A DNA stretch of 64,000 bases, from NCBI RefSeq assembly GCF_025790165.1, contig NZ_CP094970.1:1860001-1924000 (forward strand). The letters run 5' to 3'. Under the pieces are notes generated by a model. It made no database searches and had not been told where the DNA came from. It was given only the letters and a program-made list of their open reading frames with translations. The position numbers and the translations under genes were made by a program. Positions 51,949-60,155 of the stretch are shown here, piece after piece. This DNA comes from Solicola gregarius (GTDB lineage: Bacteria > Actinomycetota > Actinomycetes > Propionibacteriales > Nocardioidaceae). The stretch's first letter is position 1, and every line of letters starts with the position of its first letter.

Positions 51949-53330
51949 CGGAAACGCTCGTACCGGGCGACGAGCTCGAGGCCGCGACTCGGGCACAGTA
52001 CGCGGCTTGGATGCAGCACGGCGTCGAGGCCTCAGCCAAGCTCGGGTCCGATCACGAGCCCGCGTGGCCGGAGCTCGCGTCGAGCGGCGTCGGCCCCGCC
52101 CCGGCGCCGTCGACGTACGCGAGCGCCACGCCCGAGGACGTCCGCCAGGCCGCCGATGAGGGCTGGCTGGTGACACCACCTGCTCCTGAAGCGGACGCGC
52201 TCGACGGCCCGCTGCACGGCCTGTCCGTCGCGGTCAAGGACATCATCGACGTCGCCGGCCTGCCCACCCACAACGGGACGACCGGTGGCCGGTGGCGCGA
52301 GCCGACGGCCTCCGCGCCCGCCTGGACTGCTCTCGCCGACGCCGGGGCGCACTGCATCGGTAAGGCCGCGACGCACGAGATGGCGTGGGGCGTGGTCACC
52401 CCACAGATCGCCAACCCCTTCGCACCCGACCGGATCGCCGGCGGCTCGTCTGGCGGGTCGGCCGCGTGCGTGGCAGCGGGCTCCGCCACGGGCGCGCTCG
52501 GAACGGATACGGGCGGGTCGATCCGCGTTCCGGCCGCGCTGTGCGGCGTCGTCGGCTTCCGGCCCACGACCGGCGCCGTACCTCTCGATGGAGTCACCGG
52601 CCTCGCACCCGAGCAGGACGCGCTCGGGCCGCTCGCGGCCGACGTCACCACGTGCCTCGCGATGCTCGAGGTTCTCCTCGGTCGTTCGTTGCGAAGCGAC
52701 GTCGGCGACATGGCCGGCGTACGCATCGGTGTGCTTGAGCGGGTCGGACGGCTCGACCCGACCGTCGCGGATGCGTACCACGTGGCGTTGGGTGCGCTCG
52801 AGGCCGCCGGCGCCACCGTTGTCGAGTGCGAGACGTCCCTGCACCGCTCGGCGGCCGGCAACTCGCTGCTGACGATGCTGCGCTCCTCGGCGCTGGAGCA
52901 CGCCGAGGCGGTACGCGCGGCGCCCGCGGCATTCGGCAGCGAGGCCCGCGCCCTGCTCACTCTCGGCGAGCCGCTCGCGCCGTACGGCGAGCTGATCGAC
53001 GCGGCGCGCCGTGCGATCGCGGCCGAAACCGCCGCGTTGTTCACGACCCGCCGCCTGGACGCGTTCCTCACGCCGACCACACCGTGCGTCGCGCCGGTAC
53101 GCGGGGCCGACCAGGTCGAGATCGACGGACGGTCCGAGCCGGTATCGGCGGCGCTCGTCCGCTACACCGGCTGGGCCCCGGTCACGGCGATGCCCGCCGT
53201 CAGCGTGCCGGTGCCACCGCGCACGCCCCGCGCGCTACCCGCCGGCGTACAGATCATGGCGCCCCCACACCACGACGCGGTCTGTGCCCGGCTCGCGTAC
53301 GCACTCGAGCGTCGCCTCCGAGGCGGGTGA
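51945..53330 (+). CDS. Amidase signature family protein
   Basis: 461 residues, GTG start within the stop of the synthetase gene. The Ser-cisSer-Lys triad is visible: lysine in LSVAVKDIIDVAG, serine in GGSSGGSAACVAAG and nucleophile serine in DTGGSIRVPAAL. Members hydrolyse amides, ureido acids or allophanate; malonamidase and ureidomalonase are members that would pair with a MatB-like enzyme. No substrate-defining residue can be named by eye. Confidence 0.87.
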   Translation: MTETLVPGDELEAATRAQYAAWMQHGVEASAKLGSDHEPAWPELASSGVGPAPAPSTYASATPEDVRQAADEGWLVTPPAPEADALDGPLHGLSVAVKDIIDVAGLPTHNGTTGGRWREPTASAPAWTALADAGAHCIGKAATHEMAWGVVTPQIANPFAPDRIAGGSSGGSAACVAAGSATGALGTDTGGSIRVPAALCGVVGFRPTTGAVPLDGVTGLAPEQDALGPLAADVTTCLAMLEVLLGRSLRSDVGDMAGVRIGVLERVGRLDPTVADAYHVALGALEAAGATVVECETSLHRSAAGNSLLTMLRSSALEHAEAVRAAPAAFGSEARALLTLGEPLAPYGELIDAARRAIAAETAALFTTRRLDAFLTPTTPCVAPVRGADQVEIDGRSEPVSAALVRYTGWAPVTAMPAVSVPVPPRTPRALPAGVQIMAPPHHDAVCARLAYALERRLRGG

Positions 53331-53393
53331 CCCGGCCGAATCGGGGGCCACCCATTGACTGTGACGCGGAACTCGTGTCTGATGGATGAGATT

Positions 53394-53403
53394 TGATATA
53401 CCA
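53394..53403 (+). promoter_or_regulatory. TGATATACCA, site 2 of a putative regulon
   Basis: TGATATACCA matches site 1 in nine of ten positions and site 3 exactly. It lies 24 bases upstream of the GTG start of the small symporter partner gene, in a 97-base gap after the amidase gene. Confidence 0.5.
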
Positions 53404-53427
53404 CGGGGTTCGGCGAAAGGTTCCGAG

Positions 53428-53610
53428 GTGAAGAATCCTCGACTGCAGTGGCTCCTACTCGTTCCAGTGATCATCGTGCTCTGCTACGTCCTCCCGTTCA
53501 CCGCGTTCAGCGATGTCGACGAGTGGTACGGCAGCTTCCTGTTCTGGACCGTTGCGACGGCGGCCGTGATCGGCATCAACGCTGTCGTCAGCTCGGCGTG
53601 GAAGGACTGA
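53428..53610 (+). CDS. DUF3311-like small membrane partner of the symporter
   Basis: 60 residues with two hydrophobic helices (about 7-27: LQWLLLVPVIIVLCYVLPF; and 38-55: FWTVATAAVIGINAVVSS). GTG start with GAGGTG context. It precedes a sodium:solute symporter by 3 bases, the usual layout of these small proteins. The motif FTAFSDVDEWYGSFLFW is typical of actinobacterial DUF3311-type partners. Confidence 0.78.
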   Translation: MKNPRLQWLLLVPVIIVLCYVLPFTAFSDVDEWYGSFLFWTVATAAVIGINAVVSSAWKD

Positions 53611-53613
53611 CCC

Positions 53614-55131
53614 GTGGACGCCACCTACATCTGGACCGGCATCGTCATCTACGTCGTCTTCGCGAGCGTGACCGCCTGGCTGTCGCGCTCCCGCGATGGC
53701 AGCGAGTCGAGCATGACCGGCTACTTCCTCGGCAACCGCGGCATGGGCGGCTTCGTGTCCGCGATGAGCTACAGCGCGACCACGTACAGCGCGTTCATGC
53801 TGATCGGTCTCGCCGGCCTCACGTACGCGGGCGGCATCGGTGCGCTCGGGTTCGAGTTGATCTACCTCTGCGGCGTGACCTTGGTGCTGGTCTTCGGGCC
53901 GCGCTTCTGGCTCGCCGGCAAGGAGTACGGCTACGTCACGCCGTCGGAGATGCTCGGTGACCGGTACGAAAGCCGCGCAGTCGCGGTCGTCACGGCGCTG
54001 ACGAGCTGCGTCTTCCTGATCCCGTACTCCGCCGTTCAGCTCGCAGGCGTCGGCTACCTGCTCAACGGCATGTCCGACGGGAGCATCTCCTTCACCGCGG
54101 GCACCGTGATCGCCACCGTGCTGGCGATCGCGTTCTCACTCGTGGCCGGCCTGCGGTCGGTCGCGTGGACCGACTCGCTGCAGGCGATCATCATGATCAT
54201 CAGCGCCACGATCGTCGTCCTCGTGGTCATCAACCGCCTCGGCGGCATCGGCGACTTCTTCGACGGCATCACCGAAGCGAGTCCCGGCGCGTTGACGGTG
54301 CCCGGCAACGGATTCTTCAGCCTCAGCACGTTCATCGGCCTGACCCTGCCATGGATCTTCTTCAGCATCTCCAACCCGCAGGTGAGCCAACGCCTCTACA
54401 CACCGAAGTCGATGAAGGACCTCCGGGTCATGCTCCTCGGCTTCATGGCATTCGGCTTCATCTACACCCTCGTCGCCGTGACGTGGGGCTTCGCGGCATC
54501 GATCGAGTTCCCCGGCCTCGCGACCGGCGACCTCGCAACGCCGACGCTGTTGTCGTCCGATCTCGTACCGACCGCCCTCGGCGTGATCGTGATGGTCGGC
54601 ATCATGGCCGCCGCCGTGTCCACGATCGACTCGATCCTGCTCACGCTCTCCTCCATGGTGACGCGCGATGTCTACGCCCAGGCGAAGCCGAACGCGACCG
54701 ACTCCCAGCAGCTCATGGTCGGCAAGATCGTGATCCCGGTGATCGCGGTACTGGCGTACCTCTTCGCCCGGCTCGAGCTCGATCTGATCGCGGTCCTGTC
54801 GGTGTCGGCCTCGGCCGGACTGCTCGTGATGGTGCCGCCGATCATCGGCACCTTCTTCTGGCGCCGCGGCTCGGCGGCGGGCGTCCTGTCCGGCGTCATC
54901 GTCGGCGGCGTCGTCGTCGCGGTGCTCGAGTACACCAAGTCCGAGGTGATCACCGGCGGACCGCTGAACGAGATGGGCAAGCTGTGGGGACAGGACTCCG
55001 GCGTCTGGGGTCTGCTCGTCTCGGTCGCCTTGTTCATCGCGGTCAGCCTCGCGACGAAGGCGCCCACCGAGAAGGCCGACCGGTTCCTGTCCGTCGTCAG
55101 CACGAAGTTGAAGGAGCGCCAGGCCGTCTGA
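53614..55131 (+). CDS. Sodium:solute symporter (SSS) family transporter
   Basis: 505 residues with about thirteen helices, GTG start. Recognised: FLGNRGMGGFVSAMSYSATTYSAFM in the first helices (unwound helix 1 with SYSATTYSAF), SVAWTDSLQAIIMI, and STIDSILLTLSSMVTRDVY in the sodium site near helix 8. It would import an organic acid or urea-like compound with sodium. It lies downstream of site 2 and adjacent to the synthetase-amidase pair, so it probably brings in their substrate. Confidence 0.88.
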   Translation: MDATYIWTGIVIYVVFASVTAWLSRSRDGSESSMTGYFLGNRGMGGFVSAMSYSATTYSAFMLIGLAGLTYAGGIGALGFELIYLCGVTLVLVFGPRFWLAGKEYGYVTPSEMLGDRYESRAVAVVTALTSCVFLIPYSAVQLAGVGYLLNGMSDGSISFTAGTVIATVLAIAFSLVAGLRSVAWTDSLQAIIMIISATIVVLVVINRLGGIGDFFDGITEASPGALTVPGNGFFSLSTFIGLTLPWIFFSISNPQVSQRLYTPKSMKDLRVMLLGFMAFGFIYTLVAVTWGFAASIEFPGLATGDLATPTLLSSDLVPTALGVIVMVGIMAAAVSTIDSILLTLSSMVTRDVYAQAKPNATDSQQLMVGKIVIPVIAVLAYLFARLELDLIAVLSVSASAGLLVMVPPIIGTFFWRRGSAAGVLSGVIVGGVVVAVLEYTKSEVITGGPLNEMGKLWGQDSGVWGLLVSVALFIAVSLATKAPTEKADRFLSVVSTKLKERQAV

Positions 55132-55133
55132 CC

Positions 55134-55213
55134 CGCCCCGTGGGCACCCCGTGCGCACGTTTCGAACCGACACGATGAGGTGTCCCCCGCCGAAGCGTGC
55201 GGCCCACGGGGCG
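55134..55213. terminator. Bidirectional hairpin after the symporter
   Basis: Perfect 12-bp arms CGCCCCGTGGGC (55134-55145) and complement (55202-55213), with a further internal dyad GTGCGCAC near 55151. It begins 3 bases after the symporter stop and ends 15 bases before the stop of the convergent reductase gene, as expected for a shared terminator. Confidence 0.65.
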
Positions 55214-55228
55214 CGGGGCGGCGCGGAG

Positions 55229-55798
55229 TCAGTCGGCCGAGACCCGGTAACGCACCAGCACCGACCCGGTGGGCGTGGTCTTCGCGGAGATCAGGTCGAG
55301 CGCCTTGTCGGTGACGCTGTCGAAGAGCCGGTGCCCGGAACCCACGACGTACGGCGTGATCAGCAACCTGACCTCGTCGACGAGATCCTCGCGCAGCAAC
55401 GACGTTGCCAGGGTCATGCTCCCGCCGACCATGATGTCGCCGGCGATGTCCGCCGTGCGAAGCGGCGCGACCCGTTCGGCCAACGGTGCTTTGGGATCGC
55501 CCAGGACCTCGGCGGCTTCCCAGTGCGGGTCGAGCGGCGTCGAGGTCACGACGTACTTGCGGACCGAGTTGATCTTGCGCGCGAACGCATCGTCGTCGGC
55601 TCCCTCGTAGCTCGGCCAGTACGTCGCCCAGTCGTCGTACTGGTGTCGGCCCAGCAGGCTCGCCTCCCAGGTCGACAGCTGGTCCTGGAGGTCCTCCGCC
55701 ATGGCGTCGTCCCAGTTGTGCATGAACTTCTCGGGTGCCTCGACGACCCCGTCGGCGGCGGAGAACAGGCTGACCACCATCTTGCCCACTTCGGGCAC
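55229..55798 (-). CDS. Dihydrofolate reductase (RibD C-terminal) family protein
   Basis: 189 residues, GTG start. KMVVSLFSAADGVVEAPEKF, ASLLGRHQYDDWATYWPS, VRKYVVTSTPLD, DIMVGGSMTLATSLL and DEVRLLITPYVVGSGHRLF follow the family order. Third RibD-like gene in the window. It is transcribed in the same direction as, and 61 bases after, an AraC-type regulator gene, so the two may form a unit. Confidence 0.83.
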   Translation of the reverse strand: MPEVGKMVVSLFSAADGVVEAPEKFMHNWDDAMAEDLQDQLSTWEASLLGRHQYDDWATYWPSYEGADDDAFARKINSVRKYVVTSTPLDPHWEAAEVLGDPKAPLAERVAPLRTADIAGDIMVGGSMTLATSLLREDLVDEVRLLITPYVVGSGHRLFDSVTDKALDLISAKTTPTGSVLVRYRVSAD

Positions 55799-55859
55799 CT
55801 CCCTGACTTACTGCCTCGCGATGTGTACGACGATCCGGACAGTAGGGCAGCGGCAATGC

Positions 55860-56573
55860 TCATGTCATGTACAGAAGCGACAGCGGCTCGCGTTCGCCAG
55901 TCTGCAGCTCCGCGGCGGTTCGACCGATGAACCTTCGCAGCGACCGGTGCAGATGCGGGTTGTCGTAGAAGCCGAGCGTGGTCAGCACCTCTGCGGACGG
56001 CACGCCGTCACGCAGCAGGATGGCGGCATGACGGGCGCGATCCATCTGCCGCGCGGACCCACGGGTGACTCCGGTGGCAGCAAGGAATCGACGCTGCACC
56101 GTGCGGCCGGACACGTCCGGCGTTGCGCCTCGCGCTACGTCGGCGACCAGGCGGTCGCGTCGCACGATCTCTTCGCGCGCGAGCCGTCGTACGAATGCCT
56201 CGGCGGTGTCGAAGCCGGGGTGCTGCCAGTGGCTCCCGGCCAGGTAGAAGGACCGATCCGAGACGTCGGGGATCGTGATCTGACGGTCCAGCAACTGTCG
56301 GCCCGAGGGCAGGTGCGGGAGGTACGTTCCGACCGGGAACTCGACGCCGAAGAACGTCGCCTCCGCGGGTAGCGGCGCCGGGCTCGCCATCGACTCCGGG
56401 CCGGTCACGGCCACGCCGACCTCGCCCTGCTGACGCCAGAAGACGAGTCCGACGCGGGGCGTGGCGACCGACAACATCTGCGCGACGTCGCCGTGGCTGC
56501 GACTTCGCCAGACACGTTCGATGTAGGGCGACTCCGACGGCCGATGCTCTACTTCCAGTCCGGGCTGGGTCAT
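55860..56573 (-). CDS. AraC family transcriptional regulator
   Basis: 237 residues from the ATG at 56573 (a GTG at 56636 is an alternative start). The N-terminal part (about 10-120) resembles DUF6597-type sensor domains found with AraC proteins (SPYIERVWRS, FFGVEFPVGTYLPHLP). The C-terminal part has the AraC HTH: RTVQRRFLAATGVT and LTTLGFYDNPHLHRSLRRFIG. It is upstream of the RibD-like gene in the same direction. Confidence 0.85.
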   Translation of the reverse strand: MTQPGLEVEHRPSESPYIERVWRSRSHGDVAQMLSVATPRVGLVFWRQQGEVGVAVTGPESMASPAPLPAEATFFGVEFPVGTYLPHLPSGRQLLDRQITIPDVSDRSFYLAGSHWQHPGFDTAEAFVRRLAREEIVRRDRLVADVARGATPDVSGRTVQRRFLAATGVTRGSARQMDRARHAAILLRDGVPSAEVLTTLGFYDNPHLHRSLRRFIGRTAAELQTGEREPLSLLYMT

Positions 56574-56669
56574 CCGCTCGGGCTGCGACGGGCGGGCAGC
56601 AAGCGCCGCCGTCGCTGCGCTTTGACTACCCTGCACCGTTCCAACAGTACGGGCCCCGGAGCCGCGGGG

Positions 56670-57318
56670 TCAGTGCGAGATCTCGGACTCGAGGTGGTCG
56701 GTGCCGACGATGTGGGTTCGGGTGATGTCCGCGGCACCGTCGGCGTCGCCCGCGGCGAGCGCGACGATCAGCGCGGCGTGCTGCTCGGCCGACGCCGCAT
56801 GGCTGCGGGTCACTTGCGGACCGTCCGGCATCGCCTGCCACAGCAACCGCATCATCGACAGCAACATCGGTGAACCCGCCGCCTGGTAGATCGTGAAGTG
56901 GAACTCGCGGTTCAGTACGCCGTAGCGCGGATCGCCTTCGGCAACGCCGATCATCTCGTCGTTGAGCCCGCGTAGCGTCGCGAGCTGATCCTCGGTGATC
57001 GCCTTCGCCGCGAGGCGAGCGCCAAGAGGCTCGAGCGCCGCGCGGATCTGCGCGTTGTCCTCGACGACGCCGCTGCGGGACTCCGAGACGGTCGCGCCAC
57101 GATGCGGGTCGTTGACGACGAGACCCTCCGACTCGAAGTCGGCGCAGCGCTTCGCGTACGGGTGTCTGGCTGACACCGAAGCGCGCGGCAAGATCGCGCT
57201 GGCGCAACGGCTCGGACGGTTCGAGCTCGCCGGAGATGATCAGCTCACGCAGCATCGCGCACACGATGTCGCTCTTCGACGAGTACTGCATGGGTGTGAG
57301 GCCACCGATCGCGCTCAT
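56670..57318 (-). pseudogene. GntR family (FCD domain) regulator, frameshifted
   Basis: Removing one of the two A at 57136-57137 gives a 215-residue regulator. The first frame holds the winged HTH up to RFGVSQTPVREALRR; the second continues ESEGLVVNDPHRGATVSES and the full FCD domain (REFHFTIYQAAGSP, SAEQHAALIVALAAGDADGA). Start at the ATG 57318 with GGAGAGGAG. It lies 52 bases after the molybdenum hydroxylase operon in the same direction and is a candidate for the TGATATA(C/T)CA regulator. If the frameshift is real, the regulon would be without its repressor. Confidence 0.78.
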
Positions 57319-57369
57319 CGGATCGACTCCTCTCCCGCTCGATTCGCTCATCCTAGTGTCCCCGTCTCA

Positions 57370-59667
57370 TCACTGTCGGTTGCCGGATTCCGATGCTGCC
57401 TGCCGTACGTACCCGATGACGGCGCCGGGCGTGATCGGCAGCTCGCCGATCGACGGTAGGTCGAGCGCATCACTGACTGCGCTCGCGATCGCGGCACCCG
57501 CGCCGGTGAGTCCGCCCTCTCCCGCACCGCGTACGCCGAGCGGGTTGGTGGTCGCGGGTGCGTCCTCACACACGACCAGATCGACCACCGGCACCTCCGA
57601 GGCGGTCGGCATCAGGTAGTCCATGAACGTCGTCGCCTGTGGCTGCCCGGCGTCGTCGTACGAGAATCGCTCGAGCAGGGCCCCGCCTACGCCCTGGGCC
57701 ACGCCGCCGCGCAGCTGGCCCTCGACCAGTGTCGGGTTCACCGCGCGGCCGACCTCGTACGCCACCAGGTAACGCAGCACCTCGATCCCACCTGTGCCCG
57801 GATCGATCTCGGCGACGCACACATGAGCACCGTACGGGTACGTCATGTGGTCGACGCTGAAGCGATGCCGCGCGTACAGGCCCGCCGGCTCGTCGGCGGC
57901 GAGCCACGTGCTGCCCGGCTGGGAGGCGCGCCACACGTCGGCGAACGTGACTGCATTCATGGCGGCGCCACGTACGCGTACCTGAGCGGCGGTCACCTCG
58001 ACGTCATCGGGTGAGACCTCGAGCATCCGCGCGCCCAGGTCGCGCATGCGGGCCGCGACCTCCCGGCCCGCACCCCGGACGGCACTCCCCGCCACGACGG
58101 TCGAGCGGCTCGCCCACGAACCCGTGCCGTACGGCTGCAGCAGGGTGTCGCCGTTGACCACGTCGACCTGGTCGATGTCGACGCCGAACTCGTCGGCGAC
58201 GATCTGCGCGAGCACGGTCTCGATGCCCTGCCCGAGCGAGGTGCCACCCGAGTGCACGCGAATCCGACCGGTGCTGGTGATCTCTACGTCGGCGGTGTCA
58301 TGCGGACCGAGTCCGCTCTTCTCCAAGAACATCGACACACCGAGGCCGACCCGCCGCCCTGCCGCGCGCGCACCGCGGACCAGCTCGCGCCACTCGAGGT
58401 CGTCGACCTTCGCGAGCGCGCGGTCGAGGAGGCCGGGATAGTCGCCCGCGTCGAGTACGACATCGGTGCCGAGCGTGTTCATCGCCCTTGTGTGCGGGAG
58501 TTCTGCAGGTGACAGCAGGTTGCGCCGGCGCAGCTCGACGCGGTCGACGCCGAGTTCCGCGGCGGCCTTGTCGAACAGCTGCTCGCGCGCCGTCGTGCCC
58601 TCGAAGCGTCCGGGCGCGCGGTACGTGCCGCACGGCGTCTTGTTCGTCAGCATCACCCGTACCCGGCCCGCGTACGCCGGCACGCGGTAGGGCCCGGGCA
58701 GCATCGCGAGCGTCAGCTCGGGGACGATCACGCCGTGCGTACGCACGTATGCGCCGTTGTCATGGCGTACGTCGGCGCGCAGGCCGAGCAGCCGACCGTC
58801 GGAGTCGAACGCCGCCTCCACCCGGTGGCGCTGCTCGCGCGAGTGATTGACCGCGACCAGGTGCTCGGCGCGGTCTTCCACCCACGCCATCGGGCGACGA
58901 AGCCGGGTGGCGAGCCATGGGATGAGGAAGTCTTCGGGGTAGAACTCGCCGCGTACGCCGAAGCCGCCGCCCGCGTCGACGGCGTGCATCCGGATCGCGT
59001 TCTGGTCGATTCCCAACAGGTCTGCGAGCACGTGGCGGTTGAACACCGGCACCTTGGTCGCGCCGAAGACGTCGAGCGCTCCGGTCGCCGGGCTGTAGTC
59101 GACCGTCAACGCCCGCGGCTCCATCGGCACCGCGGTGTGTCTGCCGATCGACACGTCCGTCGACACGACCTTCGCCGCTGCCTCGAATGCGGCGTCGACG
59201 TCTCCGAAGCCCAGTCGCAGGGTGTCGGCCACCAGCGCCGGACCGTCATCGACATCGAGGAGTACGTCGCGCTCGTCGATGTCGATGTCGACCAGCTCCG
59301 CGGCGTCCTCCGCGACGTACGCGGACTCTGCGACCACGGCGGCGAGCGGCTCGCCGACGTAGCGAACGGTCTCCTTCGCGAGCACCGGTTGCAGGTAGGC
59401 GGACAGGTCGGCCTCGCCGACGTCGAGGCGCACCGGGATGCGCAGGTCGGACGGAAGGTCGGCGGCGGTCACGACGTCGACCACACCGCGCACTGCCTTC
59501 GCCTCGGTCGTGTCGACACCGCGTACGACGCCATGCGCGATCGGCGAGCGGACGATGCGAACGTGCACCGTGTGCGACGGACGGACGTCGGCGCCGAAGC
59601 GTCCGTCGCCGACGAGGAGGCGGTGGTCCTCCTTTCGCGGCGCCCGAAGTCCGATCTGCTCGGTCAT
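57370..59667 (-). CDS. Xanthine dehydrogenase family molybdenum-binding subunit (first copy)
   Basis: 765 residues. Aldehyde oxidase a/b hammerhead (about 15-125: RKEDHRLLVGDGRFGADV, SPIAHG) followed by the molybdopterin domains: VDAGGGFGVRGEFYPED, GTYRAPGRFEG, SLGQGIETVLAQIVADEFGV and the catalytic glutamate in RGAGEGGLTGAG near the end. ATG overlaps the stop of the 2Fe-2S gene. It hydroxylates an aromatic or N-heterocyclic carbon using water. It differs clearly from the second large subunit at 60152-62527. Confidence 0.9.
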   Translation of the reverse strand: MTEQIGLRAPRKEDHRLLVGDGRFGADVRPSHTVHVRIVRSPIAHGVVRGVDTTEAKAVRGVVDVVTAADLPSDLRIPVRLDVGEADLSAYLQPVLAKETVRYVGEPLAAVVAESAYVAEDAAELVDIDIDERDVLLDVDDGPALVADTLRLGFGDVDAAFEAAAKVVSTDVSIGRHTAVPMEPRALTVDYSPATGALDVFGATKVPVFNRHVLADLLGIDQNAIRMHAVDAGGGFGVRGEFYPEDFLIPWLATRLRRPMAWVEDRAEHLVAVNHSREQRHRVEAAFDSDGRLLGLRADVRHDNGAYVRTHGVIVPELTLAMLPGPYRVPAYAGRVRVMLTNKTPCGTYRAPGRFEGTTAREQLFDKAAAELGVDRVELRRRNLLSPAELPHTRAMNTLGTDVVLDAGDYPGLLDRALAKVDDLEWRELVRGARAAGRRVGLGVSMFLEKSGLGPHDTADVEITSTGRIRVHSGGTSLGQGIETVLAQIVADEFGVDIDQVDVVNGDTLLQPYGTGSWASRSTVVAGSAVRGAGREVAARMRDLGARMLEVSPDDVEVTAAQVRVRGAAMNAVTFADVWRASQPGSTWLAADEPAGLYARHRFSVDHMTYPYGAHVCVAEIDPGTGGIEVLRYLVAYEVGRAVNPTLVEGQLRGGVAQGVGGALLERFSYDDAGQPQATTFMDYLMPTASEVPVVDLVVCEDAPATTNPLGVRGAGEGGLTGAGAAIASAVSDALDLPSIGELPITPGAVIGYVRQAASESGNRQ

Positions 59668-60155
59668 GCCTGACGTTGTTCCTTGCGCGCGGCAGCGACC
59701 TCGACGACCGCGTCGACGATGCCCTGATAGCCGGTGCAGCGACACAGGTTCGCCGACACCACCTCGCGTACCTCTTCGGCGTCGCCCACGGGATCGGTGT
59801 CGAGGTACGCCTCGGCCAGCATCAGGAACCCGGGTGTGCAGAAGCCGCACTGGAGACCGTGATTGCGGCTGAACGACTGCTGCAGGTCGTTCAGCTCGCC
59901 CCCTTCCTCGGCCAGCGACTCGACCGTGCGTACCTCAGCGCCATCGGCCTGGACGCCGAAGACCAGACAGGCCCGCACGGGCTCACCGTCGAGCAGCACC
60001 GTGCAGGCACCGCAGATGCCGTGCTCGCAGCCGAGGTGCGTGCCCGTGAGGCCGAGGTCTTCGCGCAACGTGTCGGCCAGCGTCTTGCGTGACTCCAGCA
60101 GCAGCTCGTGCTCGCGTCCGTTGACGGTGAGCGTGACCAGATGACGGTCGATCAT
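59664..60155 (-). CDS. (2Fe-2S)-binding small subunit of molybdenum hydroxylase
   Basis: 163 residues. Plant-type cluster cysteines in LGCEHGICGACTVLLDGEPVRAC (shown as CEHGICGAC and its following C), second cluster in QCGFCTPGF and ANLCRCTGYQ. This is the CoxS/QorS subunit that carries electrons from the molybdenum site to FAD. ATGA overlaps on both sides, between two large subunit genes. Confidence 0.93.
   Translation of the reverse strand: MIDRHLVTLTVNGREHELLLESRKTLADTLREDLGLTGTHLGCEHGICGACTVLLDGEPVRACLVFGVQADGAEVRTVESLAEEGGELNDLQQSFSRNHGLQCGFCTPGFLMLAEAYLDTDPVGDAEEVREVVSANLCRCTGYQGIVDAVVEVAAARKEQRQA

Noticed and set aside
57823-59667. Possible form I CO dehydrogenase
   Set aside because: Neither large subunit has the AYRCSFR active-site loop, so both are placed with other molybdenum hydroxylases.
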